A stretch of 64,000 nt of DNA from Caulobacter sp. UNC358MFTsu5.1. Its GTDB lineage: Bacteria > Pseudomonadota > Alphaproteobacteria > Caulobacterales > Caulobacteraceae. Below the pieces are notes generated by a model. It made no database searches and had not been told where the DNA came from. It saw only the letters and a program-made list of their open reading frames with translations. Location of the stretch: contig NZ_JONW01000007.1 of the NCBI RefSeq assembly GCF_000712075.1, positions 248,001 to 312,000 of the forward strand, in the 5' to 3' direction. Each line of letters begins with the position of its first letter. Position 1 is the stretch's first letter. A program made the position numbers and the translations under genes. Positions 7,847-16,844 of this stretch are shown here, piece after piece.

Positions 7847-8825
7847 CGAGCAGGCGCTGGACGCCGCCGCCGGCTGGCACGCGCGTCTGGGATCGGGGCG
7901 GGTCAGCGCCCGCGAACAGCAGGACTTCGACGCCTGGATCGACGCGGCGCCGGAACACCGGAAGGCCTGGGACGAAACCCGGAGCGCCTGGGCGCTGGTG
8001 GGCGAGCTGGCCGATCATCCGGCGCTGGCCCAGGCCCGTCGCCAAGCGCGCAAGCCCGCCGCTCCGCGCTATTGGACGCCGGTCGCGATCGCCGCCGGTC
8101 TGGCCGCCGCCGTGGCGCTGGGCGTCACCTGGAGGGCCCTGGCGCCGGCCAGCCTCGCGCCGGCCGAGCAGGCGCAGGTGGCCGCGATCGACTATGCGAC
8201 GCCGGTCGGCCAGGTCCGCCGCGTCGCCTTGGCCGACGGCACGGTGGTCATGCTCGACGCCGATTCCGCGATCTCCGCCGCCTTCGACGGCAAGACGCGT
8301 CGCGTGACCCTCTCGCGCGGGCGGGCCCAGTTCCAGGTCGCCCACGACGCGGCCCACCCCTTCGTGGTCACGGCCCAGGGGCGCAGCGTCACGGCGCTGG
8401 GCACGGTGTTCGACGTCGATCTCGAGCCCTCGGCCGTCACGGTGACCCTGCTGCAGGGCAAGGTGGCGGTGCGCGAGCTGACCGCCCGCCAGGACGCCCG
8501 CCAGGCCATACTGGCGCCGGGCGAGCGGCTGGTCGCGCCCGGCCAGGGCGCCTGGTCGCGGCGCGCGATCGACACGACCCAGGCCGCCCGCTGGCTGAAG
8601 GGCGACCTGGTGTTCGACGAGAGCGAGCTGGGCGCGGTGGCCGCCGAACTGAACCGCTATTCCAGCCGCAAGCTGGTGCTGGCTGACGCGGGCCTGGCCC
8701 GCACGCCGATCAGCGGCGTGTTCCGGGCCGGCGACCCCGAGGCCCTGGCCGAAGGCCTGGCGGCTAGCGGCGTCGCCCGTGTCGCGCGGCGCTCGCCCGA
8801 CCAGATCGTCCTGACCAAACCCTAG
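7833..8825 (+). CDS. FecR family anti-sigma factor
   Basis: 330 residues from the ATG at 7833. This start is preferred over the in-frame ATG at 7815 because AGGA lies about 8 bases before it. An N-terminal cytoplasmic part binds sigma (AAGWHARLGSGRVSAREQQD, then APEHRKAWDE, the DUF4880 pattern). One membrane helix follows (WTPVAIAAGLAAAVALGVTW, about residues 80-100), then a periplasmic FecR domain (ATPVGQVRRVALADGTVV and ALGTVFDVDL) and a C-terminal DUF4974-like tail (VFDESELGAVAAELNRYSS). It overlaps the sigma gene by 14 bases. It should hold FecI inactive until an STN-bearing TBDR contacts its periplasmic domain. Confidence 0.9.
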   Translation: MRTVDEQALDAAAGWHARLGSGRVSAREQQDFDAWIDAAPEHRKAWDETRSAWALVGELADHPALAQARRQARKPAAPRYWTPVAIAAGLAAAVALGVTWRALAPASLAPAEQAQVAAIDYATPVGQVRRVALADGTVVMLDADSAISAAFDGKTRRVTLSRGRAQFQVAHDAAHPFVVTAQGRSVTALGTVFDVDLEPSAVTVTLLQGKVAVRELTARQDARQAILAPGERLVAPGQGAWSRRAIDTTQAARWLKGDLVFDESELGAVAAELNRYSSRKLVLADAGLARTPISGVFRAGDPEALAEGLAASGVARVARRSPDQIVLTKP

Positions 8826-8885
8826 GCGTCCGGCGCCCCGTCCTCCGGAAAATTCGCCCCCGTGAAGAAAAAACGTCGGGCGGGG

Positions 8886-8913
8886 GTGAGGGACCTTCCG
8901 CCGCTTACGTCTG
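8886..8913 (+). promoter_or_regulatory. Possible ECF sigma promoter before the TBDR
   Basis: GTGAGG at 8886-8891 and CGTCTG at 8908-8913, 16 bases apart, resemble the GA-rich -35 and CGTC -10 elements of ECF promoters. They lie 72 to 99 bases before the TBDR ATG, after the FecR stop. This is a pattern match only; no second copy in the window supports it. Confidence 0.25.
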
Positions 8914-8984
8914 ACTTTGCGGCCGTCAGGGGTCCCGGAAATGCACCCGGGCGCACGGTCGTCGGTCGAGGGGATAAAATCGCA

Positions 8985-11900
8985 ATGAACACCAGGACTT
9001 CCATCCGCGCCGCCATGCTTGTGACGACGGCGCTCACCGCTTCGGTCTGGAGCGGCCAGGCGCTGGCCCGCCAGACGGCGACGCCGCAGGACGATGCCGC
9101 CGCGGTCGAGGAGATCATCGTCGTCGGCACCCGCATCGAGGGCTCGAAGGTCACCGCGGCCCTGCCCGTGACCTCGATCGACGCCAAGCAGATCGAGGCG
9201 ATCGGCGCGACGTCGGGCGACGACCTGTTCCGGGCGATCCCCCAGATGGGCGACGTCAACTACAACTCCAGCTACATCCCCAATAGCAGCAACTCGGCGC
9301 GGGGCGACATCGGTTCGGTGAACCTGCGCAACCTGGGTTCGGGCAACACCCTGGTCCTGCTGAACGGCCGCCGCGTCGTGGCGCACCCGACCAGCCAGGC
9401 CGACGGCTCCAACCTGGTGCCGGTGATCACCTTCAACACCAACGCCATCCCCACCACCGGCCTGTCGCGCCTGGAAGTGCTGCGTGACGGCGCCGGCGCC
9501 ATCTACGGCTCGGACGCGGTGGCCGGCGTGGTCAACACCGTGCTGAAGGACAACTACAGCGGCGTCGAGGCCGAGGCCCAGTACGGCATGGCCGAGGGCA
9601 CGCACCTAAAGGAGTACGGCCTGAACGTCCTGGCCGGCCACAACTTCGAGCGCGGCAACGTCACCGTGTTCCTGAACTACAACCAGCGCACGGCCCTGCG
9701 GTCGGGCGACCAGGACTTCACCGCCTCGGCCGACAAGCGTCCGCTGTTCGCGGGCACCCGCTTCGACGGCGCCGCCTCGCTGGACGGTCGCGCCACGACC
9801 ACGCCCTGGGGCAACTTCACCGCCGCGGCCCGCGTGACGCAGAACGGCACGGCCATCACCAGCTCGGCCGGCGCCTTCCACATCCAGCCGACCACCAATC
9901 CGGGCTGCCTGGCCAGCGCTGGCTCGGGCATCTGCTACGACGACGGCACGGTGGCCACCTCGGGCGACGACCGCAACCTGCGCTACGATCCGCAGGCGGG
10001 CGCGGGCACCTCGATCATGCCCGAGCTGAAGCGTCTGAACATTTATCTGACGGGCAACTACGACATCACCGAGAACGTCCGGGCCTACGGCGAGGTCGGC
10101 TACTACACGGCCACCACCCACGCCTTCCAGAGCCCTGTCTACATGACCTCGGCCCAGGTCGTGACGGTTCCCACCACCAACTACTGGAACCCCTTCGGCC
10201 CGACCACCTTCAACGGCGTGGCCAACCCGAACCGTCTGCCGGGCATCAACGCCCCGGCCGGCGGCCTGAACGTGACGATGGCCAGCTACAGCTTCGCCGA
10301 CCTCGGCCCGGCCAAGGTCGACGTCAAGAACACCCAGAGCCGCTTCCTGGGCGGCTTCAAGGGCGAGAAGTTCGGCTGGCATTGGGACACGGCGCTGCTC
10401 TATTCGCAGGCCGAGGTGAAGGACACCTCCGACGGCATCAGCGCGACCCTGCTCCAGAAGCAGCTCGCCCTGTCCACGCCCGACGCCTACAACCCGTTCA
10501 ACGGCGGCAACCTGGCCAATCCCAGCGTCGGCGACGGCACGCCCAGCAACGCCGCGTCGCGCAACGCCATCATGGTCAAGAGCACGCGCGACAGCACCAG
10601 CACCCTGGCGTCGTGGGACTTCCGGGTCTCCAAGGCCGACCTGTTCCACCTGCCGGCCGGCGACGTCGGCGTGGCGGCCGGGATCGAGGCGCGCCGCGAG
10701 ACCCAGAAGGACGATCGCGACGCCCGCGTGGACGGCACGATCAAGTTCAAGAACACGGTCACTGGCGTCACCTATGACAGCGACCTGATCGGCACCAGCA
10801 CCTCGCCCGACACCAAGGGCCACCGCACCGTGGCCTCGGCCTACGCCGAACTGGCCGTGCCGGTGATCTCGCCGGAGATGGGTATCCCGCTGGTCCGCAA
10901 TGTCGAGATGCAACTGGCTGGCCGCTACGAGGACTACAGCGACGTCGGCGACGTGGCCAAGCCCAAGGTCGCCGTGGCCTGGGACCTGGTCGACGGCCTG
11001 CGCCTGCGCGGTTCGTGGTCGGAAGGCTTCAAGGCCCCCAACCTCGAGCAGATCAACGCCACGGTGGTGACCCGCTCGAACACCCGCACCGACTATGTGC
11101 GCTGCGAGGCCGACCTGCAGGCGGGCCGCATCTCCAGCTTCAGCAACTGCACCCGCACCCAGAGCACGGCCGCCCAGCGGTCGGGCAATCCGGACCTGAA
11201 GCCGGAAACCTCGACCTCGACCGGCTTCGGCGTGGTGTTCGAGCCGAAGTTCATCGACGACCAGTTCGGCCACTTCACCTTCACCGTCGATTACTGGCGC
11301 GTGAAGCAGAAGGGCATCGTCGGCATCTTCGGCGAGGGCAACGCCCTGATCCTGGACTACCTGGAGCGCATGTCGGGCGGCTCGAACCCGAACGTCGTGC
11401 GCGCGGCCCCCACCGCCGACGACATCGCCGCCTTCAACGGCACGACCCTGACGCCGGTCGGCACGGTGCTGTACGTCAAGGACCAGTACGAGAACCTGCT
11501 GCCGCAGGAAGCCCGCGGCATCGACTACAATCTGATGTGGCGCCTGCACGGCACCCGGTTCGGCGACTTCGACGTGAACATCGGCGCGGCCCAGCTGCTG
11601 AAGTTCTACCAGTCGCCGTCGCCGGCCATCGCCGAACTGCTGGCCGCGCGCTCGGCCGGCAAGATCAACGCCGGCACGACCATCACCGGGGGCGGCGATC
11701 TGCTCAAGCAGAACGGCAAGCCCGAGCTGAAGTGGACCGCCGCCCTGACCTGGCGCCTCGACCAGGTCACCGTCGGCGCCTTCACGCAATACACCAGCGA
11801 CGTGCAGGACACCTCGCTGCTCGACTCGGCGGGCGCGGCCTGGACCGTCGACTCCCAGCTGACCGGAAATCTGTACGCCCAGTACGATTTCACGGACGGC

Positions 11901-12041
11901 TGGGCGTCCGACACCAGCCTCAAGCTGGGCGTGCGGAACATCACCGACGAGAAGCCCCCCCTCTCGTCGAACGGGTACATGGGCAGCCTCTACCAGCCCT
12001 ACGCCCGGTACTGGTACGCCAGCATCCGCAAGCGCTTCTAG
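8985..12041 (+). CDS. TonB-dependent outer-membrane receptor, no STN domain
   Basis: 1018 residues from the ATG at 8985, which follows GAGGGG at about 11 bases and gives the signal peptide MNTRTSIRAAMLVTTALTAS...ALA. The frame is open to 8862, but that extension lacks a signal-peptide shape. A TonB-box-like EEIIVVGTRI is followed by a plug (LRNLGSGNTLVLLNGRRV, then EVLRDGAGAIYGSDAVAGVV) and a long barrel ending RYWYASIRKRF with terminal Phe. Having no STN domain, it should transport but not signal. It lies 159 bases after FecR and 63 bases before gamma-glutamyltransferase. That suggests a gamma-glutamyl or peptide-like substrate; this is inference. Confidence 0.92.
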   Translation: MNTRTSIRAAMLVTTALTASVWSGQALARQTATPQDDAAAVEEIIVVGTRIEGSKVTAALPVTSIDAKQIEAIGATSGDDLFRAIPQMGDVNYNSSYIPNSSNSARGDIGSVNLRNLGSGNTLVLLNGRRVVAHPTSQADGSNLVPVITFNTNAIPTTGLSRLEVLRDGAGAIYGSDAVAGVVNTVLKDNYSGVEAEAQYGMAEGTHLKEYGLNVLAGHNFERGNVTVFLNYNQRTALRSGDQDFTASADKRPLFAGTRFDGAASLDGRATTTPWGNFTAAARVTQNGTAITSSAGAFHIQPTTNPGCLASAGSGICYDDGTVATSGDDRNLRYDPQAGAGTSIMPELKRLNIYLTGNYDITENVRAYGEVGYYTATTHAFQSPVYMTSAQVVTVPTTNYWNPFGPTTFNGVANPNRLPGINAPAGGLNVTMASYSFADLGPAKVDVKNTQSRFLGGFKGEKFGWHWDTALLYSQAEVKDTSDGISATLLQKQLALSTPDAYNPFNGGNLANPSVGDGTPSNAASRNAIMVKSTRDSTSTLASWDFRVSKADLFHLPAGDVGVAAGIEARRETQKDDRDARVDGTIKFKNTVTGVTYDSDLIGTSTSPDTKGHRTVASAYAELAVPVISPEMGIPLVRNVEMQLAGRYEDYSDVGDVAKPKVAVAWDLVDGLRLRGSWSEGFKAPNLEQINATVVTRSNTRTDYVRCEADLQAGRISSFSNCTRTQSTAAQRSGNPDLKPETSTSTGFGVVFEPKFIDDQFGHFTFTVDYWRVKQKGIVGIFGEGNALILDYLERMSGGSNPNVVRAAPTADDIAAFNGTTLTPVGTVLYVKDQYENLLPQEARGIDYNLMWRLHGTRFGDFDVNIGAAQLLKFYQSPSPAIAELLAARSAGKINAGTTITGGGDLLKQNGKPELKWTAALTWRLDQVTVGAFTQYTSDVQDTSLLDSAGAAWTVDSQLTGNLYAQYDFTDGWASDTSLKLGVRNITDEKPPLSSNGYMGSLYQPYARYWYASIRKRF

Positions 12042-12054
12042 TCCACGCTCCCGA

Positions 12055-12087
12055 GGCCCCGGCGTCATCCCCCCCGACGCCGGGGCC
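12055..12087 (+). terminator. Strong hairpin between TBDR and gamma-glutamyltransferase
   Basis: Perfect 12-bp stem GGCCCCGGCGTC / GACGCCGGGGCC with a 9-base loop, followed by the moderately T-rich GCCTTGCTTTCC. It ends 17 bases before the gamma-glutamyltransferase start. It probably acts as a partial terminator or attenuator, or stabilises the upstream mRNA. Confidence 0.6.
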
Positions 12088-12104
12088 GCCTTGCTTTCCA
12101 GAGT

Positions 12105-13847
12105 ATGCCCATGATCCGTAACTGCTTCCGCGCTCCGCTGCGCCGCCCGCTGCTGGCGCTCACCGCCGCTTTGATGCTGGGCGCCGCGCCGCTTTCGGCC
12201 CTGGCCCAGGAGGGCACCGGCGGCGATATCGTCGGCTACGGCCAGATCCACCATCCCGAGATCGGCCGCGGCGGCATGGTGGTCGCCCAGAACCGCATCG
12301 CCGCCGAAGTCGGCGCCGAGATCCTGCGCAAGGGCGGCAACGCCGTGGACGCGGCGGTCGCCACCGCCTTCGCCGAGGCCGTCAGCCTGCCGCGCGCCGG
12401 CAATCTGGGCGGCGGCGGCTACATGCTGATCCATGTCGCCAAGACCAACGAGACGATCGCCATCGAATATTACGGCCAGGCCCCCCTGGCCACGACGCCG
12501 GACCTGCTGGTCGGCCCCGACGGCAAGGCGGGCGGCAAGCTCAGCCAGAGCTTCAAGGGCGTGGCCGTGCCGGGCACCGTGGCGGGCCTGTGGGAAGCGC
12601 ATCACCGCTACGGCAAGCTGCCCTGGAAGGTCGTCGTCGATCCGGCCGTGCGGATGGCCAAGGCCGGCGTGGTCCTCAGCGACGACGAAGCCAACGCCCT
12701 GAACGGCGAGCGCAAGGCGATGCTGGCCGACCCCGGCGCGGCCAAGGCCTTCTTCAAGAAGGACGGCTCGTCCTACCAGCCCGGCGAGCGCCTGCCGCAG
12801 CCGGATCTGGCCTGGAGCCTGGCCCAGATCCGCGACAAGGGCGTCGACGCCTTCTACAAGGGCGAGGTCGGCAAGCGCATGGTGGCCGGGGTCAAGGCCG
12901 GCGGCGGCGTGATCTCGATGGACGACCTAGCTGCCTACAAGGCCAACGTCTCGCCGCCGATCTGGGGCAAGTACCGCGGTTACAAGATCGCCTACATGCC
13001 GCCGACGGCCTCGGGCGTAACCCTGGCCGAGGTGATGAACATCCTCGAGACGTTCCCGATGAAGGACCTGGGCTCCAACAGCGTGGCCAGCCTGCACGTG
13101 CTGTCCGAGGCCATGAAGATCGGCTGGACCGACCGCCAGTACGTCGGCGGCCCGCCGCAGTGGACGACGCCCGTCGCCGGCCTGACCAGCAAGCCCTACG
13201 CGGCCGAGCGCGCCAAGCTGATCTCGATGACCGCCTCGCTGTCGAGCAAGGACCTGAAGGGCGGCGATCCCTACCGCTACGAAAGCCCCAACACGACGCA
13301 CTTCTCGGTGGCGGACGCCGAGGGCAACGCGGTCAGCAACACCTTCACGCTCAGCGCCTCGTTCGGGGCGCACGTGGTGGCGCCGGGCACGGGCTTCCTG
13401 CTCAACAACTCGATGGGCAACTTCTCGTGGGGCAAACGCGCCGAGGCGAGCACCGCCAACAAGCCCGAGCCGGGCAAGCGGGTGGGCTCGACCATCACCC
13501 CGCTGATCGTCTTCAAGGACGACAAGCCGTGGCTGGTCACCGGCACGCCCGGCGGCGGCTATATCATCGCCACCATGGCCCAGATGCTCAGCAACGTGAT
13601 CGACCACGGCCTGAACGTGGCCGAGGCGGCCGAGCGTCCGCGCATGAACCAGTCGGGCGTCGACGGCCCGCTGGAGCTGGAGGCCGGCTTCTCGCCCGAC
13701 ATCGTGCCGCTGCTGGAGGCCAAGGGCCACAAGGTGACGCCGTCGATGACCATGGGCAGCACCCAGTCGATCCTGATCGACGGCGGCCTGTTCTACGGCG
13801 CGGCGGACACCCGTCGTCCCGACGCCGCGGTGGTGGGCGCGCGCTAG
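12105..13847 (+). CDS. ggt: Gamma-glutamyltransferase (glutathione hydrolase), periplasmic
   Basis: 580-residue proenzyme with a signal peptide ending near PLSALAQ. Family hallmarks are GGMVVAQNRIAAEVG, ILRKGGNAVDAAVA and NLGGGGYMLIH in the large subunit, the autoprocessing site SPN|TTHFSVAD with the catalytic Thr at about residue 397, and GTPGGGYIIATMAQML in the small subunit. All residues needed for self-cleavage and catalysis appear present, and the length is normal. It hydrolyses or transfers gamma-glutamyl groups from glutathione and related peptides in the periplasm. ATGs at 12105 and 12111 are both possible starts. It follows a TBDR across a strong hairpin and is convergent with an exported AbgB-like amidohydrolase, so the two exported enzymes may act on related glutamyl compounds. 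Confidence 0.95.
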   Translation: MPMIRNCFRAPLRRPLLALTAALMLGAAPLSALAQEGTGGDIVGYGQIHHPEIGRGGMVVAQNRIAAEVGAEILRKGGNAVDAAVATAFAEAVSLPRAGNLGGGGYMLIHVAKTNETIAIEYYGQAPLATTPDLLVGPDGKAGGKLSQSFKGVAVPGTVAGLWEAHHRYGKLPWKVVVDPAVRMAKAGVVLSDDEANALNGERKAMLADPGAAKAFFKKDGSSYQPGERLPQPDLAWSLAQIRDKGVDAFYKGEVGKRMVAGVKAGGGVISMDDLAAYKANVSPPIWGKYRGYKIAYMPPTASGVTLAEVMNILETFPMKDLGSNSVASLHVLSEAMKIGWTDRQYVGGPPQWTTPVAGLTSKPYAAERAKLISMTASLSSKDLKGGDPYRYESPNTTHFSVADAEGNAVSNTFTLSASFGAHVVAPGTGFLLNNSMGNFSWGKRAEASTANKPEPGKRVGSTITPLIVFKDDKPWLVTGTPGGGYIIATMAQMLSNVIDHGLNVAEAAERPRMNQSGVDGPLELEAGFSPDIVPLLEAKGHKVTPSMTMGSTQSILIDGGLFYGAADTRRPDAAVVGAR

Positions 13848-13870
13848 CCGCCGCCCCATCCGTCAAGAAG

Positions 13871-13898
13871 AAAGGGCCGCTCCGAGGAGCGGCCCTTT
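13871..13898. terminator. Bidirectional rho-independent terminator
   Basis: Arms AAAGGGCCGCTCC and GGAGCGGCCCTTT form a perfect 13-bp dyad, flanked by A-tracts and T-tracts on both strands. It lies between the converging gamma-glutamyltransferase and amidohydrolase genes and should stop transcription from both sides. Confidence 0.9.
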
Positions 13899-13900
13899 TG

Positions 13901-15370
13901 CTATTCGGCGCCGGCGTTCTTGCGGTAGTCCAGCGGCGGGGCGCGGTCGCCCAGCAGGGGCTTGTAGACGAAGCCCGTGCCCTGGCGCTGCTTGAGCTCG
14001 GCCTTGGCGCTGGCGACCAGCTTGGGATCGCTGAACACGTCGGCGCCGGTGAGGGCGATGGACTTGGCGGCGACCACGGCGCCCTTCACGCCGATCGTCG
14101 TGCCGGCGGTGGCGGCGTTCTGCCAGCTGTGGCCGGGCGAGCCGGGCACGAAGGTGGCGGTGACCAGGCCGACGGTCGGCACGTTCCAGCTGACGTCCGA
14201 CACGTCGGTCGAACCGCCGCTGGCGCCGCCGCGATCGTAGGGGGCGATGGTCTTGACCGAGGCCAGGTCGCCGCCGCCGTCGGGCAGGCTGGTGGCCAGC
14301 TTGGTCGCGAAGGCGGTCTCCTCGGCTGTCCACTGCTCGCCGCCCACGCGGCGCAGGTTGGCGTCCATGGCGCGGCCCAGGGCGTCGTTGGGCAGCATGC
14401 TGTAGACGCCGCCGGTGACCTCCCAGTCGACCGTGGTGCCGGTGGCCAGGGCCGCGCCCTTGGCGGCGTTCTCGACCCGGCCCCAGACGTCGCGGACGAT
14501 CTTCGGGTCGACGTGGCGGACGTAGTAATAGACCTCGGCGAAGTCCGGCACGACGTTGGGCGCCTTGCCGCCACTGGTGATCACGTAGTGGATGCGGGTG
14601 CCGTCCGGCACGTGCTCGCGCAGGAAGTTGGTGGCCACGTCCATGATCTCGACGCCGTCCAGGGCCGAGCGTCCCTTGGACGGCGAGGCGGCGGCGTGGC
14701 TCGACACCCCGTGGAAGCGGAACTTGCCCGAGAGGTTGGCCTGGGACGGCGCCTGGGCGGCGCTGTTGACGTTGCCGGGGTGCCAGTGGATGGCGATGTC
14801 CACGTCCTTGAACAGGCCCTCGCGCACCATGTAGACCTTGCCCGAGCCGCCTTCCTCGGCCGGCGTGCCGTAGACGCGCAGCTCGCCCTTCACGCCGTGG
14901 GCGACCATCCATTCCTTCAGGGCGATGGCGCCGTTGACCGAGGCCGCGCCGAACAGGTTGTGGCCGCAGCCGTGGCCGGCGTCGCGGCCGGGCAGGGGCT
15001 GCTTCTCGGGAACGGCGGCCTGGGCCAGGCCGGGCAGGGCGTCGTATTCGGCCAGCACAGCCACGACCGGGCCGGGGCCCGTCTTGAAGCTGGCCACGAA
15101 GGCCGTCGGCTCACCGGCCACGCCCGGCGTCACGGTGAAGCCGGCCGCCGTCAGCTGCTCCTGCAGCAGGGCCGAGCTCTTGGTCTCCAGGTAGCCCAGC
15201 TCGGCGAAGTCCCAGATCTTCATGGCCGCGTCCGCGAGCTGCGGCTGGCGGGCGTCGACCCGGCGGATCAGCTCGGCGCGATCGGCCTCCTTGATCGGCG
15301 CGGCCTGGGCGCCGGCGACGACGAGCGCGCTTGCCGAAGCCAGCGCCATTGCGAACCACGAACTCTTCAA
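13901..15370 (-). CDS. Exported M20-family amidohydrolase, AbgB-like
   Basis: 489 residues from a TTG at 15370, which follows AAGGGTGG at a good distance and gives MKSSWFAMALASASALVVAG..AQA, a clean signal peptide. An ATG at 15349 is the alternative. M20 metal-site motifs are present: DAGHGCGHNLFG, TPAEEGGSGK and the His of DIAIHWHPG. The dimerisation domain begins near KFRFHGVSSHAAASP. The closest described family is the p-aminobenzoyl-glutamate hydrolase subunit B/amidohydrolase group, which cleaves amides of amino acids. Export of such an enzyme is less usual than a cytoplasmic location. It is divergent from the first LacI gene and ends at a shared terminator with ggt. Confidence 0.88.
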   Translation of the reverse strand: MKSSWFAMALASASALVVAGAQAAPIKEADRAELIRRVDARQPQLADAAMKIWDFAELGYLETKSSALLQEQLTAAGFTVTPGVAGEPTAFVASFKTGPGPVVAVLAEYDALPGLAQAAVPEKQPLPGRDAGHGCGHNLFGAASVNGAIALKEWMVAHGVKGELRVYGTPAEEGGSGKVYMVREGLFKDVDIAIHWHPGNVNSAAQAPSQANLSGKFRFHGVSSHAAASPSKGRSALDGVEIMDVATNFLREHVPDGTRIHYVITSGGKAPNVVPDFAEVYYYVRHVDPKIVRDVWGRVENAAKGAALATGTTVDWEVTGGVYSMLPNDALGRAMDANLRRVGGEQWTAEETAFATKLATSLPDGGGDLASVKTIAPYDRGGASGGSTDVSDVSWNVPTVGLVTATFVPGSPGHSWQNAATAGTTIGVKGAVVAAKSIALTGADVFSDPKLVASAKAELKQRQGTGFVYKPLLGDRAPPLDYRKNAGAE

Positions 15371-15621
15371 TGTTCCACCCTTCTTGTCGGCGCCGAGCGT
15401 CGGCGCACGGATTAAGACGTAGCGCGCGGACAAAGCATCACCTCGGGCGGATCAAGAATCTCGCCGCGAACCGAAGAGGCGGAACGGGAGCGTCGCCGAA
15501 AAGGCGAGGGCGCGTCCAGATACGAAAAATCCGGCCAAGCGGATGGATTTCGCCCAAAACCAGAGGCGGCTCCCCGTCGGGGCTGGACCTTGTCCGAAAA
15601 GGTCCTCTAGGAAGAGAAACG

Positions 15622-15637
15622 TGTGATGTTGATCACA
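15622..15637. promoter_or_regulatory. CRP/FNR-family-like binding site
   Basis: TGTGA-TGTTGA-TCACA matches the classical CRP half-site pair exactly, with perfect 5-bp symmetry. It lies 19 bases before the start codon of the first LacI gene and about 250 bases before the divergent amidohydrolase start. Whether this organism has a regulator reading the E. coli consensus is not known from the window. Confidence 0.45.
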
Positions 15638-15655
15638 TAGCGAGGGCGGAAACAC

Positions 15656-16687
15656 TTGAGGGGCCAGACGAAGAAGCAACCGCCTTCCGGTTCGGTGAAC
15701 ATCAAGCAGGTCGCCGCCGAGCTCGGCGTCTCTCTGGCCACGGTGTCGCGCGCGCTCTCCCATCCGCATCTGCTCCGCGCCGAGACGCGCGAGCGCGTCC
15801 TGGCGGCCATAGACCGGCTGGGATACCAGCCCAACCTGATCGCGCGCGATCTGCGCCTGCGCGAGAGCCGTCTGGTCTTCGTGGTCGTCCCCAGCCTCAG
15901 CCCGTTCTTCCTGGAGGTCTTCCGGGGGGTGGAGCGCGGAGCCAGGGAGGGCGGCTACACGGTGCTGATGGGCCACAGCGAGCGCGATCCGTCGCGCGAG
16001 CAGCTGTTCCTCGACCAGGTGGCCAGCCGCCGCGCCGACGGCGTGATCCTGGTCACCAGCGCCGAGCCCGGCCTGATGGCGGCCCGCAAACGGCACATGC
16101 CGCCGGTCGTCGCCGCGCTCGAGACGATCGAAGGGCAGGCGTTCCCGACGGTGCGCGTGGATCACCGCAAGGCCTCGATGGACGCCACCAACCATCTGCT
16201 GGCCCTGGGGCATCGCCGGATCGCCCACATCGCCGGCCCGCAGAAATCGCCGATGGCGGCGCATCGTCTCGAAGGCTTCCAGGCGGCGATGGCGGCCGCA
16301 GGGCTGGACGCGACCGCCTATCCGCAACTGGCCGGCAATTTCACGGTCGCGTTCGGCGAGGAGGCGATGGAGGCCCTGCTGGCCTGCAATCCGCCGCCGA
16401 CCGCGGTGTTCGCCGCCAACGACGAAATGGCCGTCGGCGCGATCCAGACCATCAAGCGCGCCGGTCTGCAGGTCGGGCGCGACGTGTCGGTCATCGGCTT
16501 CGACGACCAGCGGATCGCCAGTCTCTACGAGCCCTCGCTGACCACCATCAAGGTGCCGACCGAGGAACTCGGCTACCGGTCCATGCTGTCGCTCTGGGAC
16601 CTCCTGCGCGGCAGGCCCGCGGAGGAGGACACGGTTCTCCAGACCTCCCTGATCATCCGATCGACCACCGGACCGCCCCCTGGCTGA
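15656..16687 (+). CDS. LacI-family transcriptional regulator (copy 1)
   Basis: 343 residues. N-terminal LacI helix-turn-helix VNIKQVAAELGVSLATVSRAL, hinge region RLGYQPNLIARDLRLRES, then a periplasmic-binding-protein-like sensor (VFVVVPSLSPFFLEVFRGVE, GHRRIAHIAGP, VFAANDEMAVGAIQ, VIGFDDQRIASLYEPSLTTI). The TTG at 15656 is favoured because GAGGGCGGA precedes it; a GTG 36 bases on would begin right at the helix-turn-helix. It is very similar along its length to the next gene, so the pair probably arose by tandem duplication. The ligand is probably a sugar or sugar derivative handled by the operon at 17970-25833. Confidence 0.92.
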   Translation: MRGQTKKQPPSGSVNIKQVAAELGVSLATVSRALSHPHLLRAETRERVLAAIDRLGYQPNLIARDLRLRESRLVFVVVPSLSPFFLEVFRGVERGAREGGYTVLMGHSERDPSREQLFLDQVASRRADGVILVTSAEPGLMAARKRHMPPVVAALETIEGQAFPTVRVDHRKASMDATNHLLALGHRRIAHIAGPQKSPMAAHRLEGFQAAMAAAGLDATAYPQLAGNFTVAFGEEAMEALLACNPPPTAVFAANDEMAVGAIQTIKRAGLQVGRDVSVIGFDDQRIASLYEPSLTTIKVPTEELGYRSMLSLWDLLRGRPAEEDTVLQTSLIIRSTTGPPPG

Positions 16688-16745
16688 GCTCGACGTCGCC
16701 GTAACGCGCCCCGATAGCGCTGGTCGTGAGCCTATTGCTCCAAAT

Positions 16746-16757
16746 GGAAACGTTTAC
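16746..16757. promoter_or_regulatory. LacI-type operator upstream of the second LacI gene
   Basis: GGAAACGTTTAC is a dyad around a central CG, the typical LacI-family operator layout, 88 bases before the copy-2 start. A similar site with the shared core AACGTTTACA occurs at 17906-17920. A -35-like TTTACA overlaps it (16753-16758), with a -10-like TGATAT at 16775-16780, so binding should repress. Confidence 0.6.
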
Positions 16758-16844
16758 AATTGAATTGAATTGCTTGATATGAGTTTCAGAGACGCTTCGA
16801 TGCGCTCCCTGGTTCAACATAGATCATTGTGAATTCAAGACTTC

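Noticed and set aside
9606..12605. 999-codon open frame on the minus strand across the TBDR and ggt
   Set aside because: Low-complexity antisense translation over two well-supported plus-strand genes.
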